This document shows positions 7,402-15,394 of a stretch of 28,750 nt of DNA, piece by piece. Where the stretch lies: the NCBI GenBank assembly GCA_043804635.1, contig JAZDIU010000030.1, forward strand, positions 1 through 28,750. The letters are read 5' to 3'. How positions within the stretch are numbered: position 1 is the first letter of the stretch; the number at the start of each line of letters is the position of its first letter. The notes under the pieces are model-generated. The model was not told the origin of the DNA. It ran no database searches and worked only from the letters and a program-made list of their open reading frames with translations. The position numbers and the translations under genes are program-made. The DNA is from JAZDIU01 sp043804635. Its GTDB lineage: Bacteria; Chloroflexota; Dehalococcoidia; Dehalococcoidales; UBA2162.

Positions 7402-8244
7402 CTATCTCGGCCAAGGCCACTGGCTCTTCCAGACCGGCCTTCGCTTCTCATTGATAGCTTTAACACCTTCGACACAGTCGTCCGATTCCCCAGCCATTTT
7501 ATCGAAGATTCTCGCCAGTTCTGCTAATGACGGGTCAGTCTGTGCTGCCAGTTTGTAGAGTTGCACGGCTGCTTGTACCGCCAGCGGCGAACTTCTACAG
7601 ACCATATTTGCCATCTCTTCAGCCGTCTCCATCAACTTCTCTCGCGGTACCACCTTATTGACGATGCCGTACTGCAAACACTCCTGAGCTGTCAGCCTGC
7701 CATTGCACAGCGTCATATAGGCAGCTACTGCGCGCGGCATCGCCAGATAATAATTCTGTGGGTTTCCCACACGCCCGATATTGGTATGCAGGTCACCTAA
7801 CCAGGCATCTTCTGCCATTACCCTGAGTTGACATTGAAAGACCAGGCCCATAGCAACACCTACCGCATATCCATTGAGCGCCGCAATCAACGGCTTCATT
7901 AGGTCGTTGGGAAAGCCACCTCCTCCCCACTGGTAAAGAGGACTGGTCGGGTCCTCGTGAGGTGTGCGTTTTCCCTGTTTTTGAAATTCGCCTAAGAATT
8001 TCACGTCTCTGCCCGCTGAAAAGACTTTTCCGGCACCGGTTACTATACCCACATAAATATTAGGGTCTACGCTGATATCTCTCCAGATAGACCTCAATTC
8101 CATGTAAAGATAAGTATGCATTGCATTCGAAACCTCCGGGCGATTTAAGGTGACATAGGCAATGTGTCCTTTTTTCTCATAAATAACGTGCTTCAAGTCT
8201 TTAGGCGCCATCTCAGGGTCGTAAACTACTTCATATTTCGGCAT
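7402..8244 (-). CDS. Crotonase-fold enoyl-CoA hydratase/isomerase family protein, atypical active site
   Basis: A 280-residue member of the crotonase superfamily. Visible features are the N-terminal AYVTLNRPEVSNAM segment, the first oxyanion-hole segment FSAGRDVKFL and the second NGYAVGVAMG. The ATG at 8244 is chosen because a good ribosome site (GGAG, 7 bases upstream) precedes it; an in-frame TTG six codons earlier would place the ribosome site inside the gene. In a by-eye alignment with rat enoyl-CoA hydratase, the two catalytic glutamates (E144 and E164) are replaced by Gly133 and His153. Classical hydration is therefore doubtful; hydrolase, isomerase, decarboxylase or ring-cleaving activities of the superfamily are possible. 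It is convergent with the double CoA-transferase and divergent from the first TRAP binding protein, which fits a role in the same acyl-CoA pathway. Confidence 0.88.
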   Translation of the reverse strand: MPKYEVVYDPEMAPKDLKHVIYEKKGHIAYVTLNRPEVSNAMHTYLYMELRSIWRDISVDPNIYVGIVTGAGKVFSAGRDVKFLGEFQKQGKRTPHEDPTSPLYQWGGGGFPNDLMKPLIAALNGYAVGVAMGLVFQCQLRVMAEDAWLGDLHTNIGRVGNPQNYYLAMPRAVAAYMTLCNGRLTAQECLQYGIVNKVVPREKLMETAEEMANMVCRSSPLAVQAAVQLYKLAAQTDPSLAELARIFDKMAGESDDCVEGVKAINEKRRPVWKSQWPWPR

Positions 8245-8300
8245 AGAACAACTCCTTCTCAATAATTGCCAAGATCATACCAAAATCGAGCAGGCTTAAT

Positions 8301-8327
8301 ATTATAATTTTTGTTCGCATAATGCAA
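8301..8327 (-). promoter_or_regulatory. Candidate promoter of the crotonase gene
   Basis: On the minus strand TTGCAT (8327-8322) is followed by 15 bases and a perfect TATAAT (8306-8301). The spacing is short, so the call rests mostly on the -10 box. It is divergent from the dctP1 promoter. Confidence 0.35.
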
Positions 8328-8338
8328 GAAAAACCTCG

Positions 8339-8367
8339 TTTAAGCCTCTTGACATCAGTGATATAAT
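8339..8367 (+). promoter_or_regulatory. dctP1 promoter with extended -10 and embedded TTGACA
   Basis: A perfect TATAAT (8362-8367) preceded by TG at 8359-8360 forms an extended -10 element. A weak TTTAAG (8339-8344) stands at the normal 17-base spacing. A perfect TTGACA (8349-8354) sits only 7 bases upstream of the -10, too close to serve as its -35. The same arrangement precedes dctP2 and cyclase gene B1, with a close variant before cyclase gene B2. Confidence 0.6.
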
Positions 8368-8410
8368 GCAATTACCAGATTAGAGCTTGAGGATTCGAGG
8401 AGGTATTCGG

Positions 8411-9715
8411 ATGAAGAAGCTTAGTCTAATCGTGGCAATACTTGTTCTTTTCTCCTTTCTACCAGGGATAATCGGATGTACCCCACCCACTCCCACGACC
8501 CCAACCTCTCCTACCACACCCACAACACCCACTACGCCTACTACTCCAACAACACCGACGACGGCAATTAAACCCATCAAGTTAAAATACGCCGACTATC
8601 GTGCCCATAAAGCGGGGTTCTTCGGCACACTTCCTGAGATTTATCCATTTCTTAAAGCTGTCGAGGGAGCAACTAACGGGCGTATCGTCATCGAGGCGTA
8701 TCCCAATGGGTCGTTGTTCAGCCAGGTGGGTGCCGAGCTCGCTATCGGGCAGGGCGTAGCTGATATGGGCTTCACGGCCAGGCTGCCTCCGGGGACAATG
8801 GAAATTATGAACGGAATGACTATGCCCCCAATGCAGGGAGAAAGTACCGCTACCGAGCAGCTCATGACGTTCTGGTTCAAACTCTATGAGTTCGCTAGAA
8901 AAGACAATGAAAAACTAAACATAATTAATATAGCTCCGCTGTTTCTTCCTGCCTATCTGGTTTTTACCCGCAGTAGACCGATTAACACGGTGGCGGAGTT
9001 AAAGGGGGCAACATTAGCCCAAACTAATAAATATATGATTAAGCTGTTTGCCGATGCTGGTGCGGTAATGGTTCCCATCAGCATGCTTGATGTTTATGAT
9101 GCTATGGCAAAGGGAATGGTTGATGGCGGCATCTGGAACTGGGAAGGTCCCTTTATCTTTGGCGTTGTCGAAACCATGAAACCAGGTTATTTTATTGATG
9201 TCGGTGGGGCGGCTCGTGGCGGTGGTAATACAAACTGCAGTATGAATCTGGATAAATACAATAGCTTATCCAAAGAACTCAGGGATATCATGGATTTTCA
9301 GGCTTGGCGATGGGGAGCTGTCTACTTTGCCCAGCGCTTGGATAATCAGGACAAGCTTTATCAGGAAGCCGCCAAGAAACGTGGGATAGTTTATACCGTC
9401 TGGTCTGACGAAGAAAAAGCAAAACTGGTGAAATTCAAACAACCCGTAATTGATTCCTGGATTGCTGATATGGAGAAGATGTATAAGCGTGGTGCTGAAG
9501 CGACCGAGTTTATGAAGATTTATAATGATGCCGCATCAAAATATATACCGCCAGCCTCGGTGCCGTTGGAACCTCAGGCCGGTGGAACTCAGGCTGAATG
9601 GGATGCTGTGTGGGGAAAGCCGATCAGCAACTGGGGTGTCGGCTGGAAAGCCTACCCGAACCAGACCGGTCTCCATACATTAGAAGGCAACGAGTTTAAA
9701 GCCTGGCCCAAATAG
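8411..9715 (+). CDS. TRAP transporter substrate-binding lipoprotein, DctP-like (copy 1)
   Basis: A 434-residue extracytoplasmic solute receptor. It has a lipoprotein signal peptide with the lipobox ending at Cys23 (PGIIGC), then a low-complexity Pro/Thr linker (residues 24-51), then a DctP-type domain with IGQGVADMG and the hinge segment YDAMAKGMVDGG. The ATG at 8411 follows AGGAGG by 7 bases; an upstream in-frame TTG would overlap that ribosome site. The conserved arginine of P-type TRAP receptors (the R of GlKiR) appears to be Ala203 by eye, so the ligand contact may differ. The gene is alone on the plus strand. Its permease is presumably the DctQM pair 2-5 kb downstream on the opposite strand. 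It is a paralogue of the protein at 13747-15066, and the two share a nearly identical upstream leader. Confidence 0.88.
   Translation: MKKLSLIVAILVLFSFLPGIIGCTPPTPTTPTSPTTPTTPTTPTTPTTPTTAIKPIKLKYADYRAHKAGFFGTLPEIYPFLKAVEGATNGRIVIEAYPNGSLFSQVGAELAIGQGVADMGFTARLPPGTMEIMNGMTMPPMQGESTATEQLMTFWFKLYEFARKDNEKLNIINIAPLFLPAYLVFTRSRPINTVAELKGATLAQTNKYMIKLFADAGAVMVPISMLDVYDAMAKGMVDGGIWNWEGPFIFGVVETMKPGYFIDVGGAARGGGNTNCSMNLDKYNSLSKELRDIMDFQAWRWGAVYFAQRLDNQDKLYQEAAKKRGIVYTVWSDEEKAKLVKFKQPVIDSWIADMEKMYKRGAEATEFMKIYNDAASKYIPPASVPLEPQAGGTQAEWDAVWGKPISNWGVGWKAYPNQTGLHTLEGNEFKAWPK
8480..8563 (+). repeat. Pro/Thr-coding low-complexity tandem repeat
   Basis: Imperfect tandem ACN/CCN codons encode a (PTT)n linker just after the lipid-anchored Cys23. 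The linker would hold the binding domain away from the membrane. Paralogous repeats occur at 14917-14997. Confidence 0.8.
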
Positions 9716-9729
9716 AAATCAGAGGAATG

Positions 9730-9764
9730 AAGTGGGGAGTTGTCTCGAAGACAACTCCCCACTT
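9730..9764. terminator. Bidirectional intrinsic terminator
   Basis: A perfect 16-bp stem (9730-9745 with 9749-9764) with a 3-base CGA gap, most likely closing as a slightly larger loop, lies 14 bases after the dctP1 stop and 24 bases from the end of the convergent cyclase gene. The plus strand continues with TT after ACTT, giving a short T-run. Its position between convergent genes supports termination in both directions. Confidence 0.75.
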
Positions 9765-9788
9765 TTACTACCTAAAAATCCCAGAACA

Positions 9789-10616
9789 CTATTCTTCGAT
9801 ACCTACCAATCGCACCATGGAAGCGTCAGTGTCCTCCAGTCGGAAAGGAAAGGCGCATATCGTGAGACGCTTCCCGGTCGCCTTGTCTATGTCTCCTCCG
9901 GCTTGTTGAACACAGGAGATTCCAGCCTTTAGGAACATCACCAGGCATTCCTCGAAGCCGCCAAGACCCTTGATACTCTGTGGTTTCTTACCTGTCTCCC
10001 TCACATAATCCTGATACAGCCACGGCATATTCTTTTCCAGTGGCGCAAAGGAAAGAGAATGGTCGCATACCGGCCAGGTCCCGGCGATAGCCTTTATCTT
10101 TTTCTTGATTAACCATTCCGCCGCGCTGGGGACAAGCCCCGGATAGGTGTTATAATACTCATATTGTTTTTCCGGCGATAACTTCTTTTGCCATCCCGTG
10201 TTGATGACGACGAAATCTCCACGTTTAATCTCGGGTTTTGCCTTCTCTAAATCGGCTGCGGTTATAGTGTCCCACTTCTTCTTGTTCCGCATATCGATTA
10301 CAACGCCGGTGCCGAACAAATTCTCAAAGGGGATTTTGTCTGCAGTAAGCCCGTTAGGTATGGCATAGATAGGAGCGTCGACGTGAGTAGCGCAATGAAG
10401 GTGCCCGCAATATCCGCCTACTTGTCCTCCTGGCACGGCCTGATTGAATGGAAACGGCCACGCCATGTCATGCCAACCGGGATGGTTCAGATTGTTCCAG
10501 CCAGTCGAGCGTATTCCTCCAAAAGCGCGTGCTCTGATTTGGACTTCGCCGACGAGCCTCGGCCACATAACGGACCCGTTAAAGATAAGCTGAGATAAAT
10601 CATAAACTTTTGCCAT
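9789..10616 (-). CDS. Cyclase family protein A1 (PF04199, kynurenine-formamidase-like)
   Basis: A 275-residue predicted metal-dependent hydrolase of the cyclase/kynurenine formamidase family, members of which open or hydrolyse amide, imide or cyclic esters using divalent metals. The metal motif HxGTHxDxP appears as H74-C-A-T-H78-V-D80-A-P, with Gly replaced by Ala. A second conserved block, DFVVINTGWQ, and a C-terminal GGDIDKATGKR segment match the family. A strong AGGAGG ribosome site precedes the ATG. It follows cyclase B1 by 15 bases in a two-gene operon and is the paralogue of A2 (15537-16373). The substrate is unknown; the catabolic context suggests a ring or acyl intermediate. Confidence 0.88.
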   Translation of the reverse strand: MAKVYDLSQLIFNGSVMWPRLVGEVQIRARAFGGIRSTGWNNLNHPGWHDMAWPFPFNQAVPGGQVGGYCGHLHCATHVDAPIYAIPNGLTADKIPFENLFGTGVVIDMRNKKKWDTITAADLEKAKPEIKRGDFVVINTGWQKKLSPEKQYEYYNTYPGLVPSAAEWLIKKKIKAIAGTWPVCDHSLSFAPLEKNMPWLYQDYVRETGKKPQSIKGLGGFEECLVMFLKAGISCVQQAGGDIDKATGKRLTICAFPFRLEDTDASMVRLVGIEE

Positions 10617-10631
10617 TATTAAACCTCCTTC

Positions 10632-11399
10632 CTATTCATCAACGATAGCTACCACCCGCACCATATGCCCCGCACCGGCAATTTTGATGGGGAAGGCGAC
10701 TATGTTACAGCGCTTCCCGGTTACCTTGTCGATATCGCCGCCGACGTTCTCGATAGCCGGTATCAAATTCGAGCTAAAGATTTGATGGCATGGTTCGTAG
10801 TCGGGAAATTCTTTGTCCGGGTCCTTTCCGGTTTCTTGCATATATTCCGCATATAGCCACGGATAATCTTTCTTGAGTGGATAATGGGCTAGAGGACTGT
10901 CGGTAGCCCCCCAGGTCCCACCCATCATCTTGACCTTTTTCTTTAGTAACCACTCACCGGCTTCTTTATACAGTCCGGGATAATGGTTATAATAAATATT
11001 ATCGTCCACCCGCCAATAATGGTGCCAGCCGGTGTTCATAAGCACGATGTCGCCTTCTCTAATCTTGGGTTTGGCGTTCTCCAGATCTTTAGCGGAGACG
11101 ATGTGCCATTTCTTCATATACCGGAAGTCAACAATTACACCGGTCCCGTAAAAGCTATCCAGGGACATCCTGTCACCACCCATTCCACCCTCTACATGGT
11201 GGGCTTCGCAATCCTGATGGGTCCCTTTGTGCCAGGTAGGGCCAAGCCAACAGCTTACTTGCCTGGTTACCCCCGGCATGATTGGAATTTCGTGCCGGTG
11301 GACTCGCTCTAATTGCCTGTCTCCCGCCCGTGGATGCCCCATCCAGTCGGGCGTCATATACCCTACCGGTACCGATAAATCATAAAATTTTTTTGCCAT
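10632..11399 (-). CDS. Cyclase family protein B1 (PF04199)
   Basis: A 255-residue cyclase-family metal-dependent hydrolase, distantly related to the adjacent A1 protein. The metal-binding motif is H57-K-G-T-H61-Q-D63, followed by further histidines in EAHHVEGG. The family block DIVLMNTGWH and the tail GGDIDKVTGKRCN are present. The ATG is preceded by AAAGGAGG. It is the first gene of the B1-A1 operon, with its own promoter about 100 bases upstream, and is very similar to B2 (16388-17152), including the identical start MAKKFYDL. Conservation of A-B pairing in both loci suggests the two proteins form a hetero-oligomer or act on consecutive intermediates; that is inference. Confidence 0.88.
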   Translation of the reverse strand: MAKKFYDLSVPVGYMTPDWMGHPRAGDRQLERVHRHEIPIMPGVTRQVSCWLGPTWHKGTHQDCEAHHVEGGMGGDRMSLDSFYGTGVIVDFRYMKKWHIVSAKDLENAKPKIREGDIVLMNTGWHHYWRVDDNIYYNHYPGLYKEAGEWLLKKKVKMMGGTWGATDSPLAHYPLKKDYPWLYAEYMQETGKDPDKEFPDYEPCHQIFSSNLIPAIENVGGDIDKVTGKRCNIVAFPIKIAGAGHMVRVVAIVDE

Positions 11400-11496
11400 T
11401 AATTCCTCCTTTAAATATTACCTTTGAAACAAGACCTTTCTGTCTTTCTACTTCTGTCTTTCACCTCCTCGTTAGTTAATTTTTTAGATACTTACC

Positions 11497-11515
11497 ATTA
11501 TAATACACATGTCAA
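11497..11515 (-). promoter_or_regulatory. Promoter region of cyclase B1-A1 operon with TTGACA-N7-TATAAT
   Basis: On the minus strand a perfect TTGACA (11515-11510) is followed by exactly 7 bases and a perfect TATAAT (11502-11497). The spacing is the same as in front of both dctP genes. It is about 100 bases from the B1 start codon. Confidence 0.5.
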
Positions 11516-11565
11516 ATACATTAAATGCCTTTTAATGAGGGTACTGAATCGACTTCTATAAGCAG

Positions 11566-11610
11566 GAGAGTTTGAGGAGATGGGGTTCATCACCAACCAA
11601 ATAAACTTAA
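11566..11610. repeat. Degenerate copy of the intergenic hairpin repeat family
   Basis: Within the 358-base gap between dctM and cyclase B1, this stretch has the GAGTTTGAGG head and the CACCAACCAAATA tail of the repeats at 15155-15240 and 20101-20199. The G/C hairpins between them are lost. The rest of the gap (11611-11757) is A/T-rich and I see no gene in it. Confidence 0.45.
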
Positions 11611-11757
11611 TGAAATGCAACCAATGCTTTAAATGGAAGAATTTATAACAATATGGGGAAAGTTTAATAAAATTGATTATTAACGATTCTACTTTAGGAA
11701 CATTTTAATACCTAGCTTCAAAACGCTGGCTTACCTCGGGTCTAAACAAGCTATCTA

Positions 11758-13089
11758 TCAGCCTCCAATCATTTTACTTGGCAGCCAGGTAGCTAAAAAT
11801 GGAAAGTGGATCAGCAATGCCATAAGTGCAACCGTGCTAACGTAAAAGGGGACAACTCCTTTGAAAACCTCCTTGGTTGCACAGCCGTCAATCATCTGCG
11901 TAAGGTAGAGGGGAGTGCCTATCGGCGGTGTTAGTGCCGCCAGCGAACATAATATGACATTCATTATTCCGAACCAGATACCGGCCATTGGCGGTGCGTC
12001 CGGCATAAGTTTGAAAATGGGATAGAAGATGGGCATGAACACTATCAAGATAGCCATTGTGTCAAGAGGTACGCCGACGATTATAATCAGTACCATATAA
12101 AGGTAAGCTAAAGGGATAAAGTCGAGTCCGATCCCCTGAATGATGACACCTAACTGGTCGCTCAGCCTGGTCATCATCATAGTAGCTGCAAAGACGAAGG
12201 CACCCCCAATCATGATGAGTAACATCGCCGTCGTTCTTGACGCTCCACGCAACCCAGCAGCGAAAATTTTACGGTTCATCCGCCTGAATACTATGGCGAT
12301 GATGAGTACTGAGAAGGCACCGACCGCGCCGGCTTCAGTGGCACTAATCCACCCAAAATAAAGACCACCAATCATGAAGAAGAATATTATGCCGATAGGG
12401 AATGTGGAAGCGCTACCTTTAATTTTCTCCATAAGGGTGAAGCGCACTTCCGAGGGCAACCTAGGAGCGGCCGCTGGTCTTAAAGTTACCCAGACATAAA
12501 TAATTACGCTTATAAGAAACATTAAAACAATGCCGGGGACGATACCACCGATAAACATTTTACCAATGGACTCATCAGTTAATAGAGAGTATAAGACAGC
12601 TGTAACACTGGGTGGTATCAGGTTATCAATCATTACTCCTGAGACTATTGAGCCCGTTCTCAGCGGAGCGCTATATCCGTAGCGCTTCATTTCCGGCAGA
12701 CCAATGCCGCCGATAGCCGCGACAGTAGCGATACCGGAGCCACTAACCGCTCCAAAAACACCAGTAGCAAGGACGGAAACATAGGCTAACCCACCCTTCA
12801 CTCTGGCCAGCCATTTCATAAAACAATCATAAGCATCTTTTCCCAGACCTGATGACTCGACCCACGCCCCCATTAAAATAAAAAGTGGCACCATTGACAT
12901 TGTATAGGTAAAGTGCTGACTCCAAAGGGTGTTACCGATAAGTACTATACTACGAACATCATCATAGTATAGAATGGCAAAGATAGCCGCTGTGAACCCG
13001 ATAGCCGCAAAGATGTGCGGTCCGACTATACACAGGGTAACCAACACTATCACCTCAATAAGTCCCCAAATCCAGTTAGGTTCAATCAT
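11758..13089 (-). CDS. dctM: TRAP transporter large permease (DctM family)
   Basis: A 443-residue, strongly hydrophobic protein with about 12 membrane segments, the ion-coupled translocation subunit of a tripartite TRAP carrier. Family features include GVFGAVSGSGIATVAAIGGIGLPEM near residues 110-140, the IPPSVTAVLY segment, and the C-terminal LAALTPPIGTPLYL block before the last helices. The length is normal for DctM. It follows dctQ by 18 bases and ends the dctP2-dctQ-dctM operon. It is the only large permease in the window, so it may serve both binding proteins. Confidence 0.94.
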   Translation of the reverse strand: MIEPNWIWGLIEVIVLVTLCIVGPHIFAAIGFTAAIFAILYYDDVRSIVLIGNTLWSQHFTYTMSMVPLFILMGAWVESSGLGKDAYDCFMKWLARVKGGLAYVSVLATGVFGAVSGSGIATVAAIGGIGLPEMKRYGYSAPLRTGSIVSGVMIDNLIPPSVTAVLYSLLTDESIGKMFIGGIVPGIVLMFLISVIIYVWVTLRPAAAPRLPSEVRFTLMEKIKGSASTFPIGIIFFFMIGGLYFGWISATEAGAVGAFSVLIIAIVFRRMNRKIFAAGLRGASRTTAMLLIMIGGAFVFAATMMMTRLSDQLGVIIQGIGLDFIPLAYLYMVLIIIVGVPLDTMAILIVFMPIFYPIFKLMPDAPPMAGIWFGIMNVILCSLAALTPPIGTPLYLTQMIDGCATKEVFKGVVPFYVSTVALMALLIHFPFLATWLPSKMIGG

Positions 13090-13107
13090 CTTTAAGTCCG
13101 TCCCCTA

Positions 13108-13668
13108 TTATTGACCTTCGAGATAGGGTTCGCCAGCAAATTTTTTCCCCATGGCTTTACTAGTTAGGCCGATGAAAGACCGCATAATGACTAGAACAGC
13201 GTGGGCCAGTACCAAAAGATAGATAACCGCGAATGGGGTTATGGGAATCAGAGTAATCGGTAAGTACATATGGCGGGCGTAGTTTTGTTTGACTATAAAA
13301 TATGCTCCCCACACGTAAATAGCGAGTACGAGCATACCCACGAGGGCACTACCTGCATCCAGGAGAGCCCTTTGTCTCTCGTTCTTCAAAGCATCCCTGA
13401 CCATTTCGACGCGCACGTGCCCGCTGGTATACCAGGCGTAGCTGAAGGCGCAGACCGACATAAAAACCATTGACAGTTGCGTCAGTTCCCAGCTGAATAG
13501 GAGGGGACCTAACCCTATGCCAAGAAGAGGAAGTAGCTTACGGCCAATCACGTTGATGGTAGTGACCATCAGCGAAACCAGCATAGCGGCTTGAGCTAGG
13601 AGTGAAATCCATAGCGACACCTTATAAAGGAAAACCTCGGAATACCATTTGCCTATCTTGCTTAACAT
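13108..13668 (-). CDS. dctQ: TRAP transporter small permease (DctQ family)
   Basis: A 186-residue membrane protein with four predicted transmembrane helices (about 17-38, 55-78, 104-125 and 143-165), the standard DctQ layout. It contains the family's amphipathic VRVEMVRDAL segment after helix 2. The small permease joins DctM in the membrane complex that receives ligand from DctP. It starts 78 bases after dctP2, with a strong hairpin between them, and is followed by dctM after 18 bases. Confidence 0.9.
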   Translation of the reverse strand: MLSKIGKWYSEVFLYKVSLWISLLAQAAMLVSLMVTTINVIGRKLLPLLGIGLGPLLFSWELTQLSMVFMSVCAFSYAWYTSGHVRVEMVRDALKNERQRALLDAGSALVGMLVLAIYVWGAYFIVKQNYARHMYLPITLIPITPFAVIYLLVLAHAVLVIMRSFIGLTSKAMGKKFAGEPYLEGQ

Positions 13669-13681
13669 TTATCCAGCCTTA

Positions 13682-13724
13682 TAATATGGGGCAATAGGAA
13701 GATGTTAACTATTGCCCCATATTA
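13682..13724. terminator. Intercistronic 16-bp hairpin between dctP2 and dctQ
   Basis: A perfect inverted repeat, TAATATGGGGCAATAG (13682-13697) and its complement (13709-13724), with an 11-base loop. It lies between the binding-protein stop and the dctQ start. No long T-run follows on the minus strand. By analogy with other binding-protein operons it may stabilise the upstream message or cause partial termination, so that the receptor exceeds the permease. That role is inference. Confidence 0.7.
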
Positions 13725-13746
13725 ACAAGCGGTCACCGGCTAAGTA

Positions 13747-15066
13747 TTACTTCCAAGAGTCGAATCTGTCTCCCTCCAGTTTGTAGATGCTTACCTGGTT
13801 AGGATAGGCTTTATAGTCGTGGCCCCACGTGCTGCCTGGACCCCATGTGCGGTCGAATGCAGACTTCCACTTCGCCTCAGTCTCTTTATCAAGAGCGAGC
13901 TGCGGTTCTATCGGGATTGGGGCTGGAGGATTATACCTCTTAGCTGCTTCTACATAAGTGTTGTACAACTCCCGGCATTCGGCACCACGCTTATACATTT
14001 TTTCCATTTCATCAATCATTTCATTGGCTATTGTCGCCTTAACACTGTTAAACTTCGTCTTTTCTGTATCAGGCCAGACAACATATTTATGGCCTAGTCT
14101 TTCGGCGTCTAGCATATGTTTTGGTGTTGAGGCGTCAATCTTTGCGGCAAAGTACAGCGTTGCCCAGCGCCAACCGTGGAAGTCAACTAGCTCTTGAAGA
14201 TCTTTGGGAAGCCTATCCCACACTCCATGGTTTATCACTGGCATACCACTTCCACCCGAGCGAACTACGCCACCGACATCAACCCAGTAACCTGGCTTAA
14301 AGGTGGCTGTAAGGCCAAAGAGAAAGGGCCCTTCCCAGTTCCAGAAGCTGCCATCAGTCATTCCTTTCGCCAAAGCCTCGTAGCCTTCAGCAGACTGAGA
14401 TATGTTTATCGGTACTGCTCCCAACTTTTCCATCATCCGGAGGTCCCATTTGAAATTAGACATCCCTCTCCATCCCTTGAAGTCTTCCATCTTGTTAATG
14501 GGTATCTTGGCGGAGTAGCAGAGATAAGGAGTAAGGCTCAGCATCCCGACATAGCGGACATTCATTGATTTCTCATCTTTGTAAAGGAGAGGGCGCATAA
14601 CGAATGCCCATATTATTGAGTTCTCCATTGCCGTCGTTTCGCCATGCTGCGGCGGCAATCTCATTACATCGTGCAGCGGCAATTGCCCCGGTAATCTGGA
14701 CATGTAGCCAAGGTCAGCTACACCCTGTGAAATGCCATCGAGCAGTTGATTAACAGTAAGTAGCGAGCCTCCAAAATAACGTTCAAACTTAATCCGGCCG
14801 TTGCTTTCCACCTCAACGGCCTGCAGGAATGGCTCAATTTCTTGCATAGTACCGAACCATCCTAGCTTAGCGGGGCGATAGTCAGCCCATTTGAGTTTTA
14901 GCGGCTTAAATGCTGCCGTTGGGGTGGTTTGGGTTGTGGGCGCAGTAGAAGTAGTAGGTGTCGTTGGAACGGTTGGTGTGGTTGGGGTAGACGGGGTGCA
15001 TCCGATTATACCAGGAAGGAAAGAGAATAGAACGAGCAATGTCGCGATTAGACCAAGCTTCTTCAT
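13747..15066 (-). CDS. TRAP transporter substrate-binding lipoprotein, DctP-like (copy 2)
   Basis: A 439-residue paralogue of the protein at 8411-9715. The same lipoprotein signal (LFSFLPGIIGC, Cys23) leads into a Pro/Thr linker (24-50) and a DctP domain with ISQGVADLG and the hinge YEALAKGMTDGSFWNWEGP. The ATG at 15066 follows GAGGAGG; an upstream in-frame start would bury the ribosome site. The usual carboxylate-binding Arg position (GlKiR) reads GWRGM, so Met202 stands there by eye alignment. The gene leads the dctP2-dctQ-dctM operon. The signal peptides of the two copies are nearly identical while the mature domains have diverged, suggesting duplication followed by ligand specialisation. 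Confidence 0.9.
   Translation of the reverse strand: MKKLGLIATLLVLFSFLPGIIGCTPSTPTTPTVPTTPTTSTAPTTQTTPTAAFKPLKLKWADYRPAKLGWFGTMQEIEPFLQAVEVESNGRIKFERYFGGSLLTVNQLLDGISQGVADLGYMSRLPGQLPLHDVMRLPPQHGETTAMENSIIWAFVMRPLLYKDEKSMNVRYVGMLSLTPYLCYSAKIPINKMEDFKGWRGMSNFKWDLRMMEKLGAVPINISQSAEGYEALAKGMTDGSFWNWEGPFLFGLTATFKPGYWVDVGGVVRSGGSGMPVINHGVWDRLPKDLQELVDFHGWRWATLYFAAKIDASTPKHMLDAERLGHKYVVWPDTEKTKFNSVKATIANEMIDEMEKMYKRGAECRELYNTYVEAAKRYNPPAPIPIEPQLALDKETEAKWKSAFDRTWGPGSTWGHDYKAYPNQVSIYKLEGDRFDSWK
14917..14997 (-). repeat. Pro/Thr-coding low-complexity repeat in dctP2
   Basis: Encodes the post-lipobox linker (residues 24-50), rich in Thr and Pro with occasional Ser, Val, Gln and Ala. It is more degenerate than the copy at 8480-8563. 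Confidence 0.75.
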
Positions 15067-15106
15067 CCGAACCTCCTCAATCCTCAAGCTCTAATCTGGT
15101 AGAACC

Positions 15107-15135
15107 ATTATATCATTGTTGTCAATAGCCTAAAT
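15107..15135 (-). promoter_or_regulatory. dctP2 promoter, duplicate of the dctP1 leader
   Basis: On the minus strand TATAAT (15112-15107) has an upstream TG (extended -10). A TTTAGG stands at 17-base spacing (15135-15130), and a perfect TTGACA (15125-15120) lies 7 bases before the -10. Downstream, the leader containing ACCAGATTAGAGCTTGAGG is shared with dctP1 almost base for base up to the start codon. Confidence 0.6.
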
Positions 15136-15154
15136 TTTTCATTCAATCGATACA

Positions 15155-15240
15155 GGGGGAGTTTGAGGGGGCTTGCCCCCCCTTCATTTATCCCCTTCCC
15201 TTGTAAGGGAAAAGCAGGGGATAGGTTGCCACCAACCAAA
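15155..15240. repeat. Intergenic hairpin repeat, copy A
   Basis: Layout: GAGTTTGAG, a first hairpin GGGGGC-TT-GCCCCC (15167-15180), then a second hairpin with an inner perfect TTCCCTT-GT-AAGGGAA (15196-15211) and outer CCCC/GGGG. The tail is ATAGGTTGCCACCAACCAAA. Part of the 470-base gene-free stretch 15067-15536, which otherwise holds the dctP2 promoter and copy B. Confidence 0.7.
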
Positions 15241-15394
15241 TATAAATGGAATAAATTTTTTCGGTAAATAATATTATTCTGTAAATAGAGCTGGACAATC
15301 GGTGAAACCATTTCTTAAGTTAAGGTTGCAAAAATAAAAGGATGGTTGAACCCTGAGCATATGAAACCCCTCTTCTGCATCAGGCGAGCGAAGG

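Noticed and set aside
8349..8377. TTGACA at 8349 as the -35 of a normal promoter
   Set aside because: At 17 bases downstream there is only TTACCA, not a -10; the same is true for the other copies, so TTGACA is treated as a separate element.
8380..8580. Minus-strand ORF coding Val-Gly repeats
   Set aside because: It is the complement of the Pro/Thr linker of dctP1; the repetitive composition keeps frames open on both strands.
9727..9932. Plus-strand ORFs after dctP1
   Set aside because: They run through the terminator hairpin and are antisense to cyclase A1.
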